Positions 1 to 10,628 of a stretch of 64,000 nt of DNA are shown one piece after another. Numbering within the stretch: the stretch's first letter is position 1; each line of letters begins with the position of its first letter. Made by a program: the position numbers and the translations under genes. Source of the stretch: Pseudoneurospora amorphoporcata (lineage: Eukaryota; Ascomycota; Sordariomycetes; Sordariales; Sordariaceae); contig MU859127.1 in the NCBI GenBank assembly GCA_033297205.1, forward strand, positions 62,001-126,000, given 5' to 3'. The notes beneath the pieces are model-generated. The model was not told where the DNA came from and made no database searches. It was given only the letters and a program-made list of their open reading frames with translations.

Positions 1-1304
1 GTGAGACTGATGCGAGGATGTTCTTTTCCTGGTATGAGGTCGTGTATATTAGTCCCGTGTCCCGATTAGGAAATTCGGGGTTTGATAGGGTTGTACCTTT
101 TAAAGCCTGAGTTCGCGATGAGAAGATGACTGAACGGTGGACGTAGTAGGAAGAATGTTTGATCCCTGATTGATTGGCTGTTGATGATGGAAGGTTGATA
201 CTAACAAACAAAGACTGTTGTTGTTAACCTGCTGGTGTGGGGAACAAGGCGTATAAAAGGCGGATGGGGATTGTCGATGACAGAAACAAGTCGGTTGAAG
301 ACGAGACTCGGGAAGGTATTAATGGAAAGTATTAGGAATGTGCCTTCCATTTGATTCTGCAAAAAAAAAATCATGCTCATCCATTCTTCTCTCCGTTGAC
401 GCAGGCACTTATACCTCGCCAACGGGTACCTCGAGTATCGCCTTCCAGGTCACTGGTTATTACTCAGCTGGTGTTTTCACGCACAATTCGCGCAAAGAGC
501 CAAGAGCACTCGCTGACTGAACAATGCGACATGGGATGGGATGGGATGAAATTGGCATCTGCCGGGGATTGATTGGAGAGATGAATGCAGAACAAACGCC
601 TTTTTACGCAGGAACATGCAGGCATCGATTCTGCAAACCGCACAAACAATTTGAGGAGGGGATCGAGAATACCTATGTCGGACGGGTTTCTGAGCGGAGT
701 GCAGTTGATCCTTGAGCATTGGTGATGATGTTGGCAAGGCTAGAACAAAGAAAAAAATGGCTGTTGGTCTCTAGAATAGCAACACGATTCAACTCTTGGC
801 AATGTGTTCAGTTTTTGTTTTTGCCTATTCCTATCATGGTCATATCAGTCAGTCCTCGTGATGACGCCCAATGAATGAATAGGACTGAAGCATGACCGCC
901 AAACATGTTGTGGAAATCGCAAGCCATAAGCAAGACACATTGATTTGATCCGATGCGTGTTGTAGAGTCCAACGGTTACAACTCTGATGGCTGTCAATAT
1001 AATGCGATGGAAGGTCTCCCCGTTGTTCCGCCGACCGATGAGAGTGGTGTTCCGGGTCACCCAAGCGGTACATCCGCATGCGACCGGAGGATAGTGGAAC
1101 CATTACTCCCCGAATCGCGACCGTCTTGTCGTCGGACTCGGCAGTGAATTCCCGGTGTTCCGGGCGCAGAGGCCGATGCCGAAAACGGAGCTGGCGAAAA
1201 AGTGCATGGAAGAAATCGCAATTGCATTTAGTTGCCACCCCTGCACGTGATCTGACCGACAGCCGGCCGGCCTAGGTTCGCCTGGAACTCGGCGTGTGCG
1301 GCAA

Positions 1305-1322
1305 CTAACCCTAACCGGTTAG
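1305..1322. repeat. Interstitial telomere-like motif (TAACCCTAACC)
   Basis: Nearly two CCCTAA units, followed by CGGTTAG so that the ends are partly palindromic. It lies about 470 bp upstream of the sulfite reductase start. This is one of six such motifs in the window; see findings. Confidence 0.6.
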
Positions 1323-1384
1323 ACCGAATCACGCAATCGACATCAATCGCACGCAGTTCGGACAGCGGCAACTTCAGACTGCCC

Positions 1385-1405
1385 TTTTTTTTTTTTTTTT
1401 TTTTT
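1385..1405. repeat. Poly-T tract, 21 nt
   Basis: Uninterrupted run of 21 T on the plus strand in the promoter region of the sulfite reductase gene. Such dA:dT tracts often exclude nucleosomes, but no function is shown here. Confidence 0.8.
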
Positions 1406-1785
1406 GTTAGTAGCGGGATGAACACCCAGACCACCCTCTCGTAGACAGTCCCCGCCGTGGGGGATTACGACTGGGGATACAATGGGATGGGATGTCCCGG
1501 CGCTGCGGAAACGGGGGTGGTCAACTTGCATGCCGCATCTTGAACCGCTCTATTCTAGTCTGTGTAGGAGTCGCTTTGTAATAAAGCTGCTATTTCCTCT
1601 CCTTTTTTCAGTCACCTTCATTTAACTCTCTTTTTTCCATCCCTCTGTGTCAACATCATATCTGCTCCGAGGAAGCAGTTATTTTGTTTCTTTTGCTTCC
1701 TGCGTGGATACGTCGTTGCGCGGGGCAATTATCCTCTTCCTCTTCTTTTTTGTTAATTGATACCCCATCATAACAAAACGTCAAG

Positions 1786-4700
1786 ATGCCGTCCCTCTCC
1801 TCCATCTCCGGGCCGACCTATGTCACCAGCCAACTGCTTGTCCAGCAGACTGCCTACAAGCTCTCCGACAAGATCTTCTCCTACTCCCCCGACACCTTTG
1901 ACCTCGATGTCGCCGTCAAGGAATGGGCTCAGGCCAACGAGAAGAACGTCCACGGCGAGACCACCACCGTTGTTCCTCTCCAGACCAGGGCCGGTGCCGG
2001 TGCTTTTGCCCTTGGCTACATCTTCTCCAAGGACTTTGACTTGGCCAAGCGCCATGTCCCCCAGACCCTCCTGGCCCCCTCGCTGAGCCTTCGTCACCTT
2101 CGCGCTTCCCTCGACCAGCTCGCCCTTCTCTACGGCCTCTCCAGCCCCTTCGTTGCCCATGTTGCCGCTGCCGACTACAACGCCCAGCATGGCCTCGGTG
2201 CCGACTACGCCACTGCTCTCCACATCGCCGAGGACCTTGGGCTCGCCCTTGTCGCCAGCTCTTCTGCCTACGAGGTCCAGCACATGTCTCTGCTCGCCAC
2301 TCTCTTGGCCTCTGTCCTCCCCACTCTCCACATCTACGACGGTATCCGCACCGCCAGGGAGTCCCTGAGGGTCGTCGATGCCCTCGGCGAGGCTCACATT
2401 GCCCGTGTCTACGCCAACATCTCCAAGGAGGCTGCTGCCCTGAACAAGAGGCTGGATACCGCCGGCAAGGTTGTTGACCTCCTCAAGGCCTTCAACAACG
2501 AGCTCGGCACCTCCTATGCTCCTTTCGAGTACCACGGCCACGACGCCCCCGAGACCGTCCTTGTCGTCTTCGGCAGCGCCGAGGCCCAGCTCGCCAAGCA
2601 GGTCGCTACCGCTTTGGCCGCCGAGGGCAAAAAGGTCGGCACCATTGTTGTCCGTGTCTACCGCCCCTTCGTCGAGGAGGCCTTCCTTGAGGTTCTCCCT
2701 GCCTCCGTCCAGCAAATTGCCGTTCTCGGCCAGGTTGCCGATGCTGCCTCCGTCGAGGATGCCAACGTGCAGTCTGCCCTCTACTCCGATGTCCTCACTG
2801 CTGTCTCCTTCACCGAGAAGCTGTCTCAGGCCCCCGAGGTCGTCGATATCCGTTATGCGGTTACCGATGCCCACACCCCTAGCTCCATCGCCTCCATCTT
2901 CAACAAGCTCACCAGCAAGGGTGGGGCCGAGCCCGTTGCTTTCAGTCTGGCCGCTGTCGAGGAGGCCCAGCAGTACGTTTTCTGGGATGTTGACAACTCC
3001 TCTGCTGTTGCTTCTCCTGTTGCTGTCGGTAAGCTCCTCGAGACCGAGCAGGCTAGCAACGTCCATGTTCACCAGACCTACGACAACCTTGTCCAGGGTG
3101 GTGTTGTCCGCACCGACATCAGGGTTTCTCAAAAGTCTATCGAGGCCCCCTACCCTGTCGAGAACGCTGACGTCGTCTTCGTTGGTGAGGAGAAGCTTCT
3201 CAAGGAGATCGCTATTGTCAAGGGTGTCAAGGCCGGCGGCAAGCTCATTGTTCGTCTCCCTAACTTCAAGGAGGACGAGCTTGAGAAGCGCATCCCTGCT
3301 GCTGCCCAGAAGGAGGTCCAGGAGAAGGGTGTCGAGCTCTACGTTCTCGACTCTTCCTCGTCTCCTGCTCTTGAGAAGGAGGCCGGCCTCCTTGTTGACG
3401 TTGCCTTCCTCCGCGTTGCCCGTGCCGATATCACGAAGTTCGACTCCCTCTCCGCTGACCAGACCGCTCTGACCGAGGCCGTCAACGCCTTGGACCAGTC
3501 CGTCCGCAAGGTTGAGGTGCCCGCCAAGTGGGCCGAGGTCGAGGGTGCTGTTGCTCCCCTTGTCGACAGCGTCAAGCCCAACAGCTTCGTCGCCTTCCAG
3601 AAGGAGGAGGAAGAGGAGACCTCCAGCCTCGAGAACTGGCAGTCTGCCGCCAAGGGCTTCGCTTTCAAGGAGGCCTACGGCACCCAGAACCAGCTCCGCC
3701 CTGACCTCACCGTCAAGACCTACACCATCAAGGTCAAGGAGAACCGCCGTCTCACCCCCACCAACTATGATCGCAACATCTTCCACATTGAGTTCGATCT
3801 CGGTGACTCGGGTCTCACTTACAACATTGGCGAAGCTCTGGGCATCCACGCCGACAACGACCCTGAGCAGGTCCTCCAGTTCATCCAGGCTTATGGCCTC
3901 AACGCGGACGACCTTGTCCAGGTTCCTTCCCGCGAGGATCCCGCCGTTCTCGAGACCAGGACCGTCTACCAGTCCCTCGTCCAGAACGTCGACATTCTCG
4001 GCAAGCCTCCCAAGCGCTTCTTCGAGTCCCTCGCCCAGTTCGCTACCGACGAGGGGGAGAAGAAGAAGCTCGAGCTTCTCGGCAGCAAGGAGGGCGCCGA
4101 CGAGTTCAAGCGTCTTACCGAGGAGGATACTGTCACTTATGTCGATGTTCTCGACCTGTTCAAGTCGGCCCACCCCGACTTCAACGACCTCGTCCGCATC
4201 GTCGACCCGCTCAAGCGCAGAGAGTACTCGATCGCCTCTGCCCAGGCCGTCACCCCCAACTCGGTCACTCTCATGATCGTCGTCGTCAACTGGGTCGACA
4301 CCAAGGGCCGCACCCGCTACGGCCACGCCACTCGCTACCTCTCGGGCCTTGCTCCCGGCGCCACCATCACGGCCTCGGTCAAGCCTTCGGTCATGAAGCT
4401 CCCCGTCAAGGACACGGCGCCTCTCATCATGGCCGGTCTGGGTACCGGTCTCGCTCCCTTCCGCGCGTTTGTCCAGTACCGCGCCATGCAGAAGGCCCAG
4501 GGCAGGGAGATCGGCTCGATCCTTCTCTACCTCGGTTCCCGCCACCAGCGCGAGGAGTATCTCTATGGCGAGGAGTGGGAGGCTTACCTCGACGCCGGCG
4601 TCATCACCCTGCTCGGCGCGGCCTTCTCGCGCGACCAGCCCGAGAAGATCTACATCCAGGATCGCATGCGCCAGACCGTCACCGACATCGTCAAGGCCTA

Positions 4701-4878
4701 CATCCAGGAGGAGGGCTCCTTCTACCTCTGCGGTCCTACGTGGCCCGTGCCTGATGTCACCGCCGTGCTCGAGGAGGCTATTGCTGCTGAGGCTCAGGAG
4801 AGCGGCCGCAAGGTTGACCCGCGCAAGGAGATTGAGAGGCTCAAGGAGAATGGTCGCTATGTCCTTGAGGTGTACTAA
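1786..4878 (+). CDS. met10: Sulfite reductase [NADPH] flavoprotein component
   Basis: Single-exon gene of 1030 aa with ATG in the context CAAGATG. The product is the flavoprotein (alpha) subunit of NADPH-sulfite reductase. It passes electrons from NADPH through FAD to the sulfite-reducing partner, making sulfide for cysteine and methionine. Roughly residues 1-400 resemble the pyruvate-ferredoxin-oxidoreductase-like N-terminus of yeast Met10. An FAD-binding reductase domain starts near 640, with RREYSIAS near 810. The NADPH half has GLGTGLAPFRAF near 883, LYLGSRHQ near 914 and YLCGPTWPVPD near 979, and the protein ends in an aromatic residue (EVY). No FMN flavodoxin domain is seen, as is usual for fungal Met10, where that domain sits in the partner subunit. 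Length matches the yeast protein (about 1035 aa). Codon use is strongly biased to C at third positions, implying high expression. Confidence 0.95.
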   Translation: MPSLSSISGPTYVTSQLLVQQTAYKLSDKIFSYSPDTFDLDVAVKEWAQANEKNVHGETTTVVPLQTRAGAGAFALGYIFSKDFDLAKRHVPQTLLAPSLSLRHLRASLDQLALLYGLSSPFVAHVAAADYNAQHGLGADYATALHIAEDLGLALVASSSAYEVQHMSLLATLLASVLPTLHIYDGIRTARESLRVVDALGEAHIARVYANISKEAAALNKRLDTAGKVVDLLKAFNNELGTSYAPFEYHGHDAPETVLVVFGSAEAQLAKQVATALAAEGKKVGTIVVRVYRPFVEEAFLEVLPASVQQIAVLGQVADAASVEDANVQSALYSDVLTAVSFTEKLSQAPEVVDIRYAVTDAHTPSSIASIFNKLTSKGGAEPVAFSLAAVEEAQQYVFWDVDNSSAVASPVAVGKLLETEQASNVHVHQTYDNLVQGGVVRTDIRVSQKSIEAPYPVENADVVFVGEEKLLKEIAIVKGVKAGGKLIVRLPNFKEDELEKRIPAAAQKEVQEKGVELYVLDSSSSPALEKEAGLLVDVAFLRVARADITKFDSLSADQTALTEAVNALDQSVRKVEVPAKWAEVEGAVAPLVDSVKPNSFVAFQKEEEEETSSLENWQSAAKGFAFKEAYGTQNQLRPDLTVKTYTIKVKENRRLTPTNYDRNIFHIEFDLGDSGLTYNIGEALGIHADNDPEQVLQFIQAYGLNADDLVQVPSREDPAVLETRTVYQSLVQNVDILGKPPKRFFESLAQFATDEGEKKKLELLGSKEGADEFKRLTEEDTVTYVDVLDLFKSAHPDFNDLVRIVDPLKRREYSIASAQAVTPNSVTLMIVVVNWVDTKGRTRYGHATRYLSGLAPGATITASVKPSVMKLPVKDTAPLIMAGLGTGLAPFRAFVQYRAMQKAQGREIGSILLYLGSRHQREEYLYGEEWEAYLDAGVITLLGAAFSRDQPEKIYIQDRMRQTVTDIVKAYIQEEGSFYLCGPTWPVPDVTAVLEEAIAAEAQESGRKVDPRKEIERLKENGRYVLEVY

Positions 4879-5484
4879 ACGTATGTCATTTTGTGATTAT
4901 GTGTGATGATGGATATATGGGAACATATGTCTAGCGTGTTGTGTTTGTATGTATGGGACTTGGTTCAACAAAATCTTGGGTGGGCGGTGTTTTGGCATTG
5001 ATATTTCTTGACAAGAAGCAATTCATTCAATTGGCTCCAACTTGACGACCTTCAACGATATGATGAAACTATGTATGTGCATGTTGTGTCCTGGCGAATG
5101 GTGAATGTCACTCACTGCTGGAGAAATCTCGGAATGGGGTTCTTGGTTCAGGGGCAAGGGGGCATCCCCAGCAAAAACAAGGAATGAACCGTGAACTACC
5201 CCGCATTTTGCACGCACCCCGGATTGTCCATAACAGTGGCACAGCGTAGATCCGGGGAGCAAAAGCTAACGACAGCTGCACTTCCCCTCATGATCACTTG
5301 CTCCAGTCCCGGAGACCACTAGCTTGGGGTAAAGGAGGGGAGCCGAGGTGATGAACCGTGGCGCCCAAGATGGTTCACTTCTTCCGAGTGTCGTTCACGA
5401 CCTCCGGGGAGACTGTAATTTGAGCTATTGTTGCCCCTTACAAAACAATTACGTTTAGGATACAAACAAAACAAACAAACAAGT
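4879..5484. other. Intergenic region between sulfite reductase and transhydrogenase genes
   Basis: About 600 bp holding the 3' end of the upstream gene and the promoter of the next. Short unconserved open frames only. An A-rich AAACAAAACAAACAAAC leader directly precedes the ATG at 5485. No repeat or RNA gene recognised. Confidence 0.5.
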
Positions 5485-7158
5485 ATGAGCGCAGCTATCC
5501 GCGTTGTGCCCAGTGTAAGTCATGACCCTCACGATATCATATATCACGACACAGAGAAGCATACAGACATATATGTCCAGCATAACTGACAGTTCAACAG
5601 AGGGCAGCCAGAGCAGTCAACCTGCTCAAGACAGTTCAATACGCTCATCCTCCCTCATGTCCCTGCCACTCCAACCCCGGCTATCACCAGTCCCAGACCC
5701 GATTAGCCGTGTCCCGCTACAATGACCGGAACTCCCAGCGACGCAGCTATGCCACTCCCCAAGACACCTCCCAACTGAAGGAGTACGCCTTTGAAATGGC
5801 CGCCTCCTCCATCCGCTTCGGCCCCGGCGTCACCCAAGAAGTCGGCATGGACATCGCCAACCTCAATCCCTCTGGCACCGTCGCCGTGGTGACCGACTCA
5901 ACCGTCGAGAAGCTTGACGCCATGCGCCAAGTCCGCGAAAGTCTCGACAGGGAAGGCATCAGGTACAAGATCTTCAACAAGGTGCAAGTCGAACCCAAGG
6001 ACTACTCGGTCAAGGAAGCCATCGAATGGGCCCGCACCACGGGCGACTACTCGGTTTACCTCGCCGTCGGCGGCGGCTCCGTCATGGACACTGCCAAGCT
6101 GATGAACCTGTACTCGGTCTACAAAGACGCCGACTTCATGGACTTTGTCAACGCCCCCCTCGGTAAAGGCCGCCCCGTAGACCGGAAACTGCACCCGCTC
6201 ATCGCCGTGCCCACCACCGCCGGAACGGGAAGCGAGACCACCGGCACCGCCATTTTCGATTTAGTGGCCAAGAAATCCAAGACGGGTATTGCGCACCGTA
6301 ACCTCAAGCCTACGCTGGGCATCTGCGACCCGCTCAACACCAGGACGATGCCGAGCGCCGTCAAGGCCAGTTCGGGCTTGGATGTGCTTTGTCATGCGCT
6401 GGAGAGCTACACGGCCATTCCGTTTAACGAAAGGACGCCTAGGCCGACGAACCCGATTCTGAGACCGGCGTATCAGGGTGCTAATCCTATCAGCGATATC
6501 TTTTCGTTGAACGCCCTGAGGCAGACGGTCAAGTATTTGCCGAGATCGGTCAAGGATCCGGAGGATGCGGAGGCGCAGAGCGAGATGCTGCTTGCGGCTA
6601 CGTTGGCGGGCGTCGGGTTTGGGAATGCGGGGGTTCATTTGTGTCACGGTGAGTAACCTCTTTCTTCTTCTGATATGTCCATGTCCAATCCCCCATGATT
6701 CATTCATCACTAACATTTTTACCCCAGGCATGTCCTACCCCATCTCCTCCCAAAACATGGCCTCCTACAAGCACCCCGGCTACGACGTCCATCACCCCAT
6801 CATCCCCCACGGCGTCTCAGTAGCCGTCACCGCCCCCGCCGTCTTCCGGTTCACGGCGGCATCCAACCCGGACCGCCATCTCGCCGCCGCCGAGGCCTTT
6901 GGCGTCGACATCTCCAACGTCAAGCGTGAGAGCGCCGGAGAGGTTTTGGCCGAGGCCATCGCCAAGTTCCTGGCTGACTTGGGCGATCAACCCGCTGGTC
7001 TGAAGGCCCTCGGTTTCGGGAGGGAACATGTCGAGCAGCTGGTCGAGGGAACGATTCCCCAGGCTAGAGTGTTGATGTTGGCCCCGGGATTGGCCAAGGA
7101 GTTGCAGGCGGAGAGGGAGCAGTTGGGACGGTTGTTTGAGAGTGCGTTGGAGCATTAG
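5485..7158 (+). CDS. Hydroxyacid-oxoacid transhydrogenase, mitochondrial (iron-containing alcohol dehydrogenase family)
   Basis: Three exons: 5485-5514, 5601-6648 and 6728-7158, giving 502 aa. The first exon codes only ten residues and ends at GTAAGT; the second starts after AACAG; the second intron is GTGAGT..CCCAG. The protein closely resembles animal ADHFE1, which couples oxidation of 4-hydroxybutyrate to reduction of 2-oxoglutarate without free NAD. The Arg/Ser/Ala-rich N-terminus (RAARAVNLLKT) suits a mitochondrial presequence. Visible motifs are AVGGGSVMDTAK (nucleotide binding), PTTAGTGSETTG, the metal-site segments CDPLNT and DVLCHALESY, and GNAGVHLCHG, which spans intron 2. The family length is about 465-500 aa. 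Starting at the downstream ATG at 5709 would delete much of the targeting region, so I prefer the spliced start. Confidence 0.93.
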
Positions 7159-7799
7159 ATTTGAGGACTTGTGAGATGGTGGTCGTGGGTAATGGGTCGT
7201 GGTTTGGGCTTGGTGTTGATATGTCGGGGTTAAGGTGTTGAGTACCTCGAGATATGTCGGTGAGTGCATGAGTCGATGTGCATACCTGCAATGAGGAGGA
7301 GTTGGGAGAGGGTGGGGGGCAGTGTTGCTTACCTACCTACCTACCTTGCTATCTGTTTGCTCATCTTCCTCCTTTTCCTCCTCCTATTTTTCCTCAGTGC
7401 ATCATCCTTCTGGGTAGCACTGCCCGTTGGCAACTTGTCAAATCATATTAATGGACAACTGAACTGAGCGATACCGTAAGTACAAGTGGTGATGATTTAC
7501 ACGACACCCATTATTCCAGACTTCTCTCTTTCTTTCTTTTCTTTCTGTCCTCCCTCCCAAGCACTCTACAGCGGTTTTCTTCAATCTGGCTGCCTTGTTC
7601 CCAGCTTAATCACCTTGGTAGACTAGTAGGTCTCCATCCTCTCACTCCCTGACCATCGAGATTGCCTAACCACTCTCTCCCGGCTTAGCTGCCTAGGTAG
7701 TATGCCTTCATCATCTAACCCCGAAGACGACCGAGCCCACCGAGACCACCAAACCCCTCTCCCAGAGTTTCCAGAGCTCCTAGCTCTTCCACCCTAACG
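7159..7799. other. Intergenic region with ACCTACC repeats
   Basis: No gene seen. It contains a short ACCT tandem (7330-7345), pyrimidine-rich stretches, and CCTTGGTAG/CCTAGGTAG motifs that recur across the window. It is the 3' flank of the transhydrogenase gene and the likely promoter of the ORF starting at 7800. Confidence 0.5.
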
Positions 7800-9965
7800 A
7801 TGTCGTCCCCCCGGGAACCCATCGGACTCCCCGGATCCCCGGGGACCAACGACTCAAACACCATGGACACCAACGCCATCGACGCTCCCACTCCCTCTCG
7901 CGCACCCACTCCCGCACCCTGGGTCTCCTTACCTGTACTTTCCCTCCCCTGCCGCCTCCACCGTCACCGTCACCGTCACCGTCCACCACTCCCCCTCACC
8001 ACCCAAGAACAAGACGAGATCTTCAACCGCGCCTCCTCGTCCTCGTCAGAGTTGTCCCAACGCGTTCTCCTCCTCACACAACCCAGAGAAGGCAACACTG
8101 TCGGCGGTGCCCCACAAGAGAGTCTTCTTCTGCCGACTACTACTTCATCAACTGGCCGCTCACCCGGCCGACATATCCTCCACCAGGCAAGGCCTACTAC
8201 CAATCCTGCTAGTCCCACTGCTAGTCCTGCTCGTCCTGCTGATGAGACGTCGTCTGGTACCAGTACGAACATCATCATTCCAAATATCCAACATAGAAAT
8301 CTCGAGAACTACCTCTTCTGCTCGGATGGTGATATCCTCAACCTCGACGCACAATATAGAGGTATGAACGCACACCGCAACAGCGAGAGCAGGAGCAGTA
8401 GTGCTATTATCAACGGCGACGTTCAAGATAAAAAAGACCTTTGCATTGGCAGCAATGCCAACAACGAGGAGGACGATGGCGACGACGACGATGAGCTCCT
8501 TATCCTTCCAACACCGGCCCCCAAGCTCAAACACAGTTACGGCTCTACCATAACAGGCCAGGGGCAGGCGGTGGTGAGCCGGACGTGGAAGGAGGTTTGG
8601 GAGTCTAAAGGGAGAAGACGTGGAGTTGGTGGTGGTGCTACTGGGCATGGCAATACCAAAACCAAAACAACGGAACGAGAAGAGGGATACGGTGGGGGTG
8701 GGGATGGAGATGAGAGCGAGGATTCTAGCGATGGGGGAGCGGTACTTCTTCCGAAGGTTATGCCTCTAAATCAGGATTCGGATGATAGCGATGATGGCCC
8801 TGGTGACGGCGGTGCTCCCCTTTTTACTGCGTCATCCGAAAAGGATAGGCTCGGCACTGAATGCTGGGGCGAAGATGATTGGGACAAAATACTTAATGGT
8901 CCTGATCTGAACCCTTCAACACAAGAGGTTGGCAAACACAAACACCACCACCAGATCCGTCACGGCCACCGGGCCAATTCGAACACAAAAGCAGATGCTG
9001 CCCAACTTAGCTCTACACGCCATCGTCGACCCGGTTCACTCCTTCCCTCATTTCGTTCCGGTCAGACTGAAGTTGATGCTGATGCTAGCCCCGAGTACTT
9101 CTCCACGACCTTTCGATTTAAGAGAGCAGAGGCCCGGCTACGGGTGCTCAGCCGTATCCCTCCTTCGAATCCTCCAGACACAATCGACCACTCCAAAGAT
9201 GACGGACAGCAAGCGAAACAACCGGGACCTTTGAGACACCAGAGCCCTGGCGGTCTCTCTATTTCTAATGCGGACCACTTACCTGTAGCCTCCAACATCC
9301 GCCAACAGCATAGCCATAATCATGAGCCTAGAATTAAATCCCTCCAGTTCCCTCGACCCATTCCCACGCTTCCCATCACAAGGTCGTCTTCATCTTCCCG
9401 GGCGGGTCTCGCCCAACCATCAGAAATACTACCACCAAGCGCTAGCCAGCCGTACGAGCTGTTAGGCAGTCGCGCTATCCTAGCAGCCATAATAATTATC
9501 ACCGGAGACGCCACCACTACCGGAGACACCACTACTGGAGACACCGCTACCGGAGGCACTACCCAAACGACCGGAACTCCCACCATCGAAACTCCCACCA
9601 CCGGAACTTGTACCACCACAATCACCGGAAATTCCATCCCCTCGTCCTCCACCCCAGAGACACTTTCCTCCTCCTCTCAGCTAGGTCCCTTCCCCCTCCC
9701 CGCCTCCACCCTCGCCGTCCTCGCCTCGTCCCAAGCCTCTTTCGAGCGTTTGACTACTCCCAAATTCCATCCCGCCAGCCGCAACCGTCATGATGTTCAA
9801 ATTCAAGCTGGCCCTCCTAGCAAGTGGACGGACATTAATCTTGGGTCTGGACCGAAGGAGAAGAAGACAAAGAAGACGAAGGAGGAGGAGGAGGACGACG
9901 ACGACAAAGAGGACGGGTGGGAGATGGTGAAGAACCCAGCAGATAAGTACCGTGAGGGTGTATAA
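7800..9965 (+). CDS. Low-complexity hypothetical protein
   Basis: Open frame of 721 codons starting MSSPREPIG and ending in a charged tail (KKEKKTKKTKEEEE, then DGWEMVKNPADKYREGV). I recognise no domain. The product would be hydrophilic and disordered: Ser/Pro/Thr-rich N-terminus, an HRHRHRHR stretch coded by a CACCGT tandem (about 7957-7986), acidic patches near residues 220-235, a segment EDDWDKILNGPDLNP near 360, and a Thr/Gly repeat (GDTTTGDTATGG) near residues 570-610. No membrane segment or signal peptide. Third-position bias is weaker than in the neighbouring genes, so introns may be hidden or the frame may be partly fortuitous. The length of the frame and the compact ordered-looking C-terminus favour a real, fast-evolving gene. 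Confidence 0.55.
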   Translation: MSSPREPIGLPGSPGTNDSNTMDTNAIDAPTPSRAPTPAPWVSLPVLSLPCRLHRHRHRHRPPLPLTTQEQDEIFNRASSSSSELSQRVLLLTQPREGNTVGGAPQESLLLPTTTSSTGRSPGRHILHQARPTTNPASPTASPARPADETSSGTSTNIIIPNIQHRNLENYLFCSDGDILNLDAQYRGMNAHRNSESRSSSAIINGDVQDKKDLCIGSNANNEEDDGDDDDELLILPTPAPKLKHSYGSTITGQGQAVVSRTWKEVWESKGRRRGVGGGATGHGNTKTKTTEREEGYGGGGDGDESEDSSDGGAVLLPKVMPLNQDSDDSDDGPGDGGAPLFTASSEKDRLGTECWGEDDWDKILNGPDLNPSTQEVGKHKHHHQIRHGHRANSNTKADAAQLSSTRHRRPGSLLPSFRSGQTEVDADASPEYFSTTFRFKRAEARLRVLSRIPPSNPPDTIDHSKDDGQQAKQPGPLRHQSPGGLSISNADHLPVASNIRQQHSHNHEPRIKSLQFPRPIPTLPITRSSSSSRAGLAQPSEILPPSASQPYELLGSRAILAAIIIITGDATTTGDTTTGDTATGGTTQTTGTPTIETPTTGTCTTTITGNSIPSSSTPETLSSSSQLGPFPLPASTLAVLASSQASFERLTTPKFHPASRNRHDVQIQAGPPSKWTDINLGSGPKEKKTKKTKEEEEDDDDKEDGWEMVKNPADKYREGV

Positions 9966-10184
9966 CCCGGGAAAAGGAAAGGGTTATGCGAGGAACGGAG
10001 GGGGGTGGGGATGAGTTGCCTGGGGATTTGGAAGAGGTGTGTTAGATGAATCATGAGTTCGTGCTGGACCGCGAGGTGGGAATGGGGGAGGTTCGGGGTG
10101 GACAACGACCTCAATACCGACCTCCAAACAACACCAAAAATGAATATTTGTACCGAACCCAGACCTCCTCCAAACCTCGAGTTG

Positions 10185-10247
10185 CACCACCACCACCACC
10201 ACCACCACCACCACCACCACCACCACCACCACCACCACCACCACCAC
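10185..10247. repeat. Trinucleotide microsatellite (CAC)21
   Basis: Perfect CAC tandem of 63 nt, downstream of the hypothetical ORF. It produces spurious poly-His and poly-Pro frames and is probably length-polymorphic. Confidence 0.95.
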
Positions 10248-10368
10248 AGGGCCCACACCATCTGAGAAATGAGCTCGACTCAGCCATGTCAAGGTCACTA
10301 TTATCCGTTTAGGGCCCTTCTTCATCCGTCCCTTCATGCCTCCTCTACCTACGATCGCGACCTTTCTT

Positions 10369-10414
10369 AAAAAAAAAAAAAAATTAATAATAATAAAAAA
10401 TAATAAAAAAAGAT

Positions 10415-10449
<35 letters not shown>
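10369..10449. repeat. A-rich low-complexity tract
   Basis: About 80 nt of almost pure A broken only by scattered T and one G (AATTAATAATAATAAA pattern), followed by GGGAGGGAGGGAG. Likely simple-sequence expansion; its assembled length is unreliable. Confidence 0.9.
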
Positions 10450-10452
<3 letters not shown>

Positions 10453-10590
10453 AGGGAGGGAGCTGCTGCTGCTGCTCAGCCTCTTCTTGCTCCTCGTATG
10501 CGGCGGGGGCAACCGCTTTTTGAGTATGAGCTTGGAAGGAAACGATGCGCAAGGTGATGAATACCTATACCACCAAAACCGAAGAGATGA

Positions 10591-10628
10591 GGATCAGGGT
10601 CAGGATCAGGGTCAGGGTCAAGGTCAGG
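10591..10628 (+). repeat. Hexanucleotide minisatellite (GGNTCA variants)
   Basis: Six imperfect copies of GGATCA/GGGTCA/AGGTCA in tandem. In one frame they read Asp/Gln-Gly-Gln repeats inside an 81-codon open frame with no other gene evidence. Confidence 0.8.

Larger units (their letters stand above)
1..1785. other. Intergenic region upstream of the sulfite reductase gene
   Basis: No convincing gene is seen. Small open frames on both strands lack conserved motifs or good codon bias. The stretch holds a telomere-like CCCTAACC motif near 1305-1316 and a 21-nt poly-T at 1385-1405. A pyrimidine-rich, CT-loaded stretch at about 1590-1770 runs up to the ATG, as expected for a strong fungal promoter and 5' leader. 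I looked for a CYS3-type ATGRYRYCAT site, because sulfur genes are often controlled that way, and did not find a good one. Confidence 0.6.

Noticed and set aside
1..1785. CYS3-type sulfur regulatory site upstream of sulfite reductase
   Set aside because: I searched by eye for ATGRYRYCAT and saw no good match.
1768..4545. Long antisense ORF opposite sulfite reductase as a gene
   Set aside because: No domain, and its composition is what the mirror of strongly C-biased codons would give.
10046..10312. Poly-His, poly-Pro and poly-Val frames
   Set aside because: All are readings of one (CAC)21 microsatellite; no flanking coding signal.
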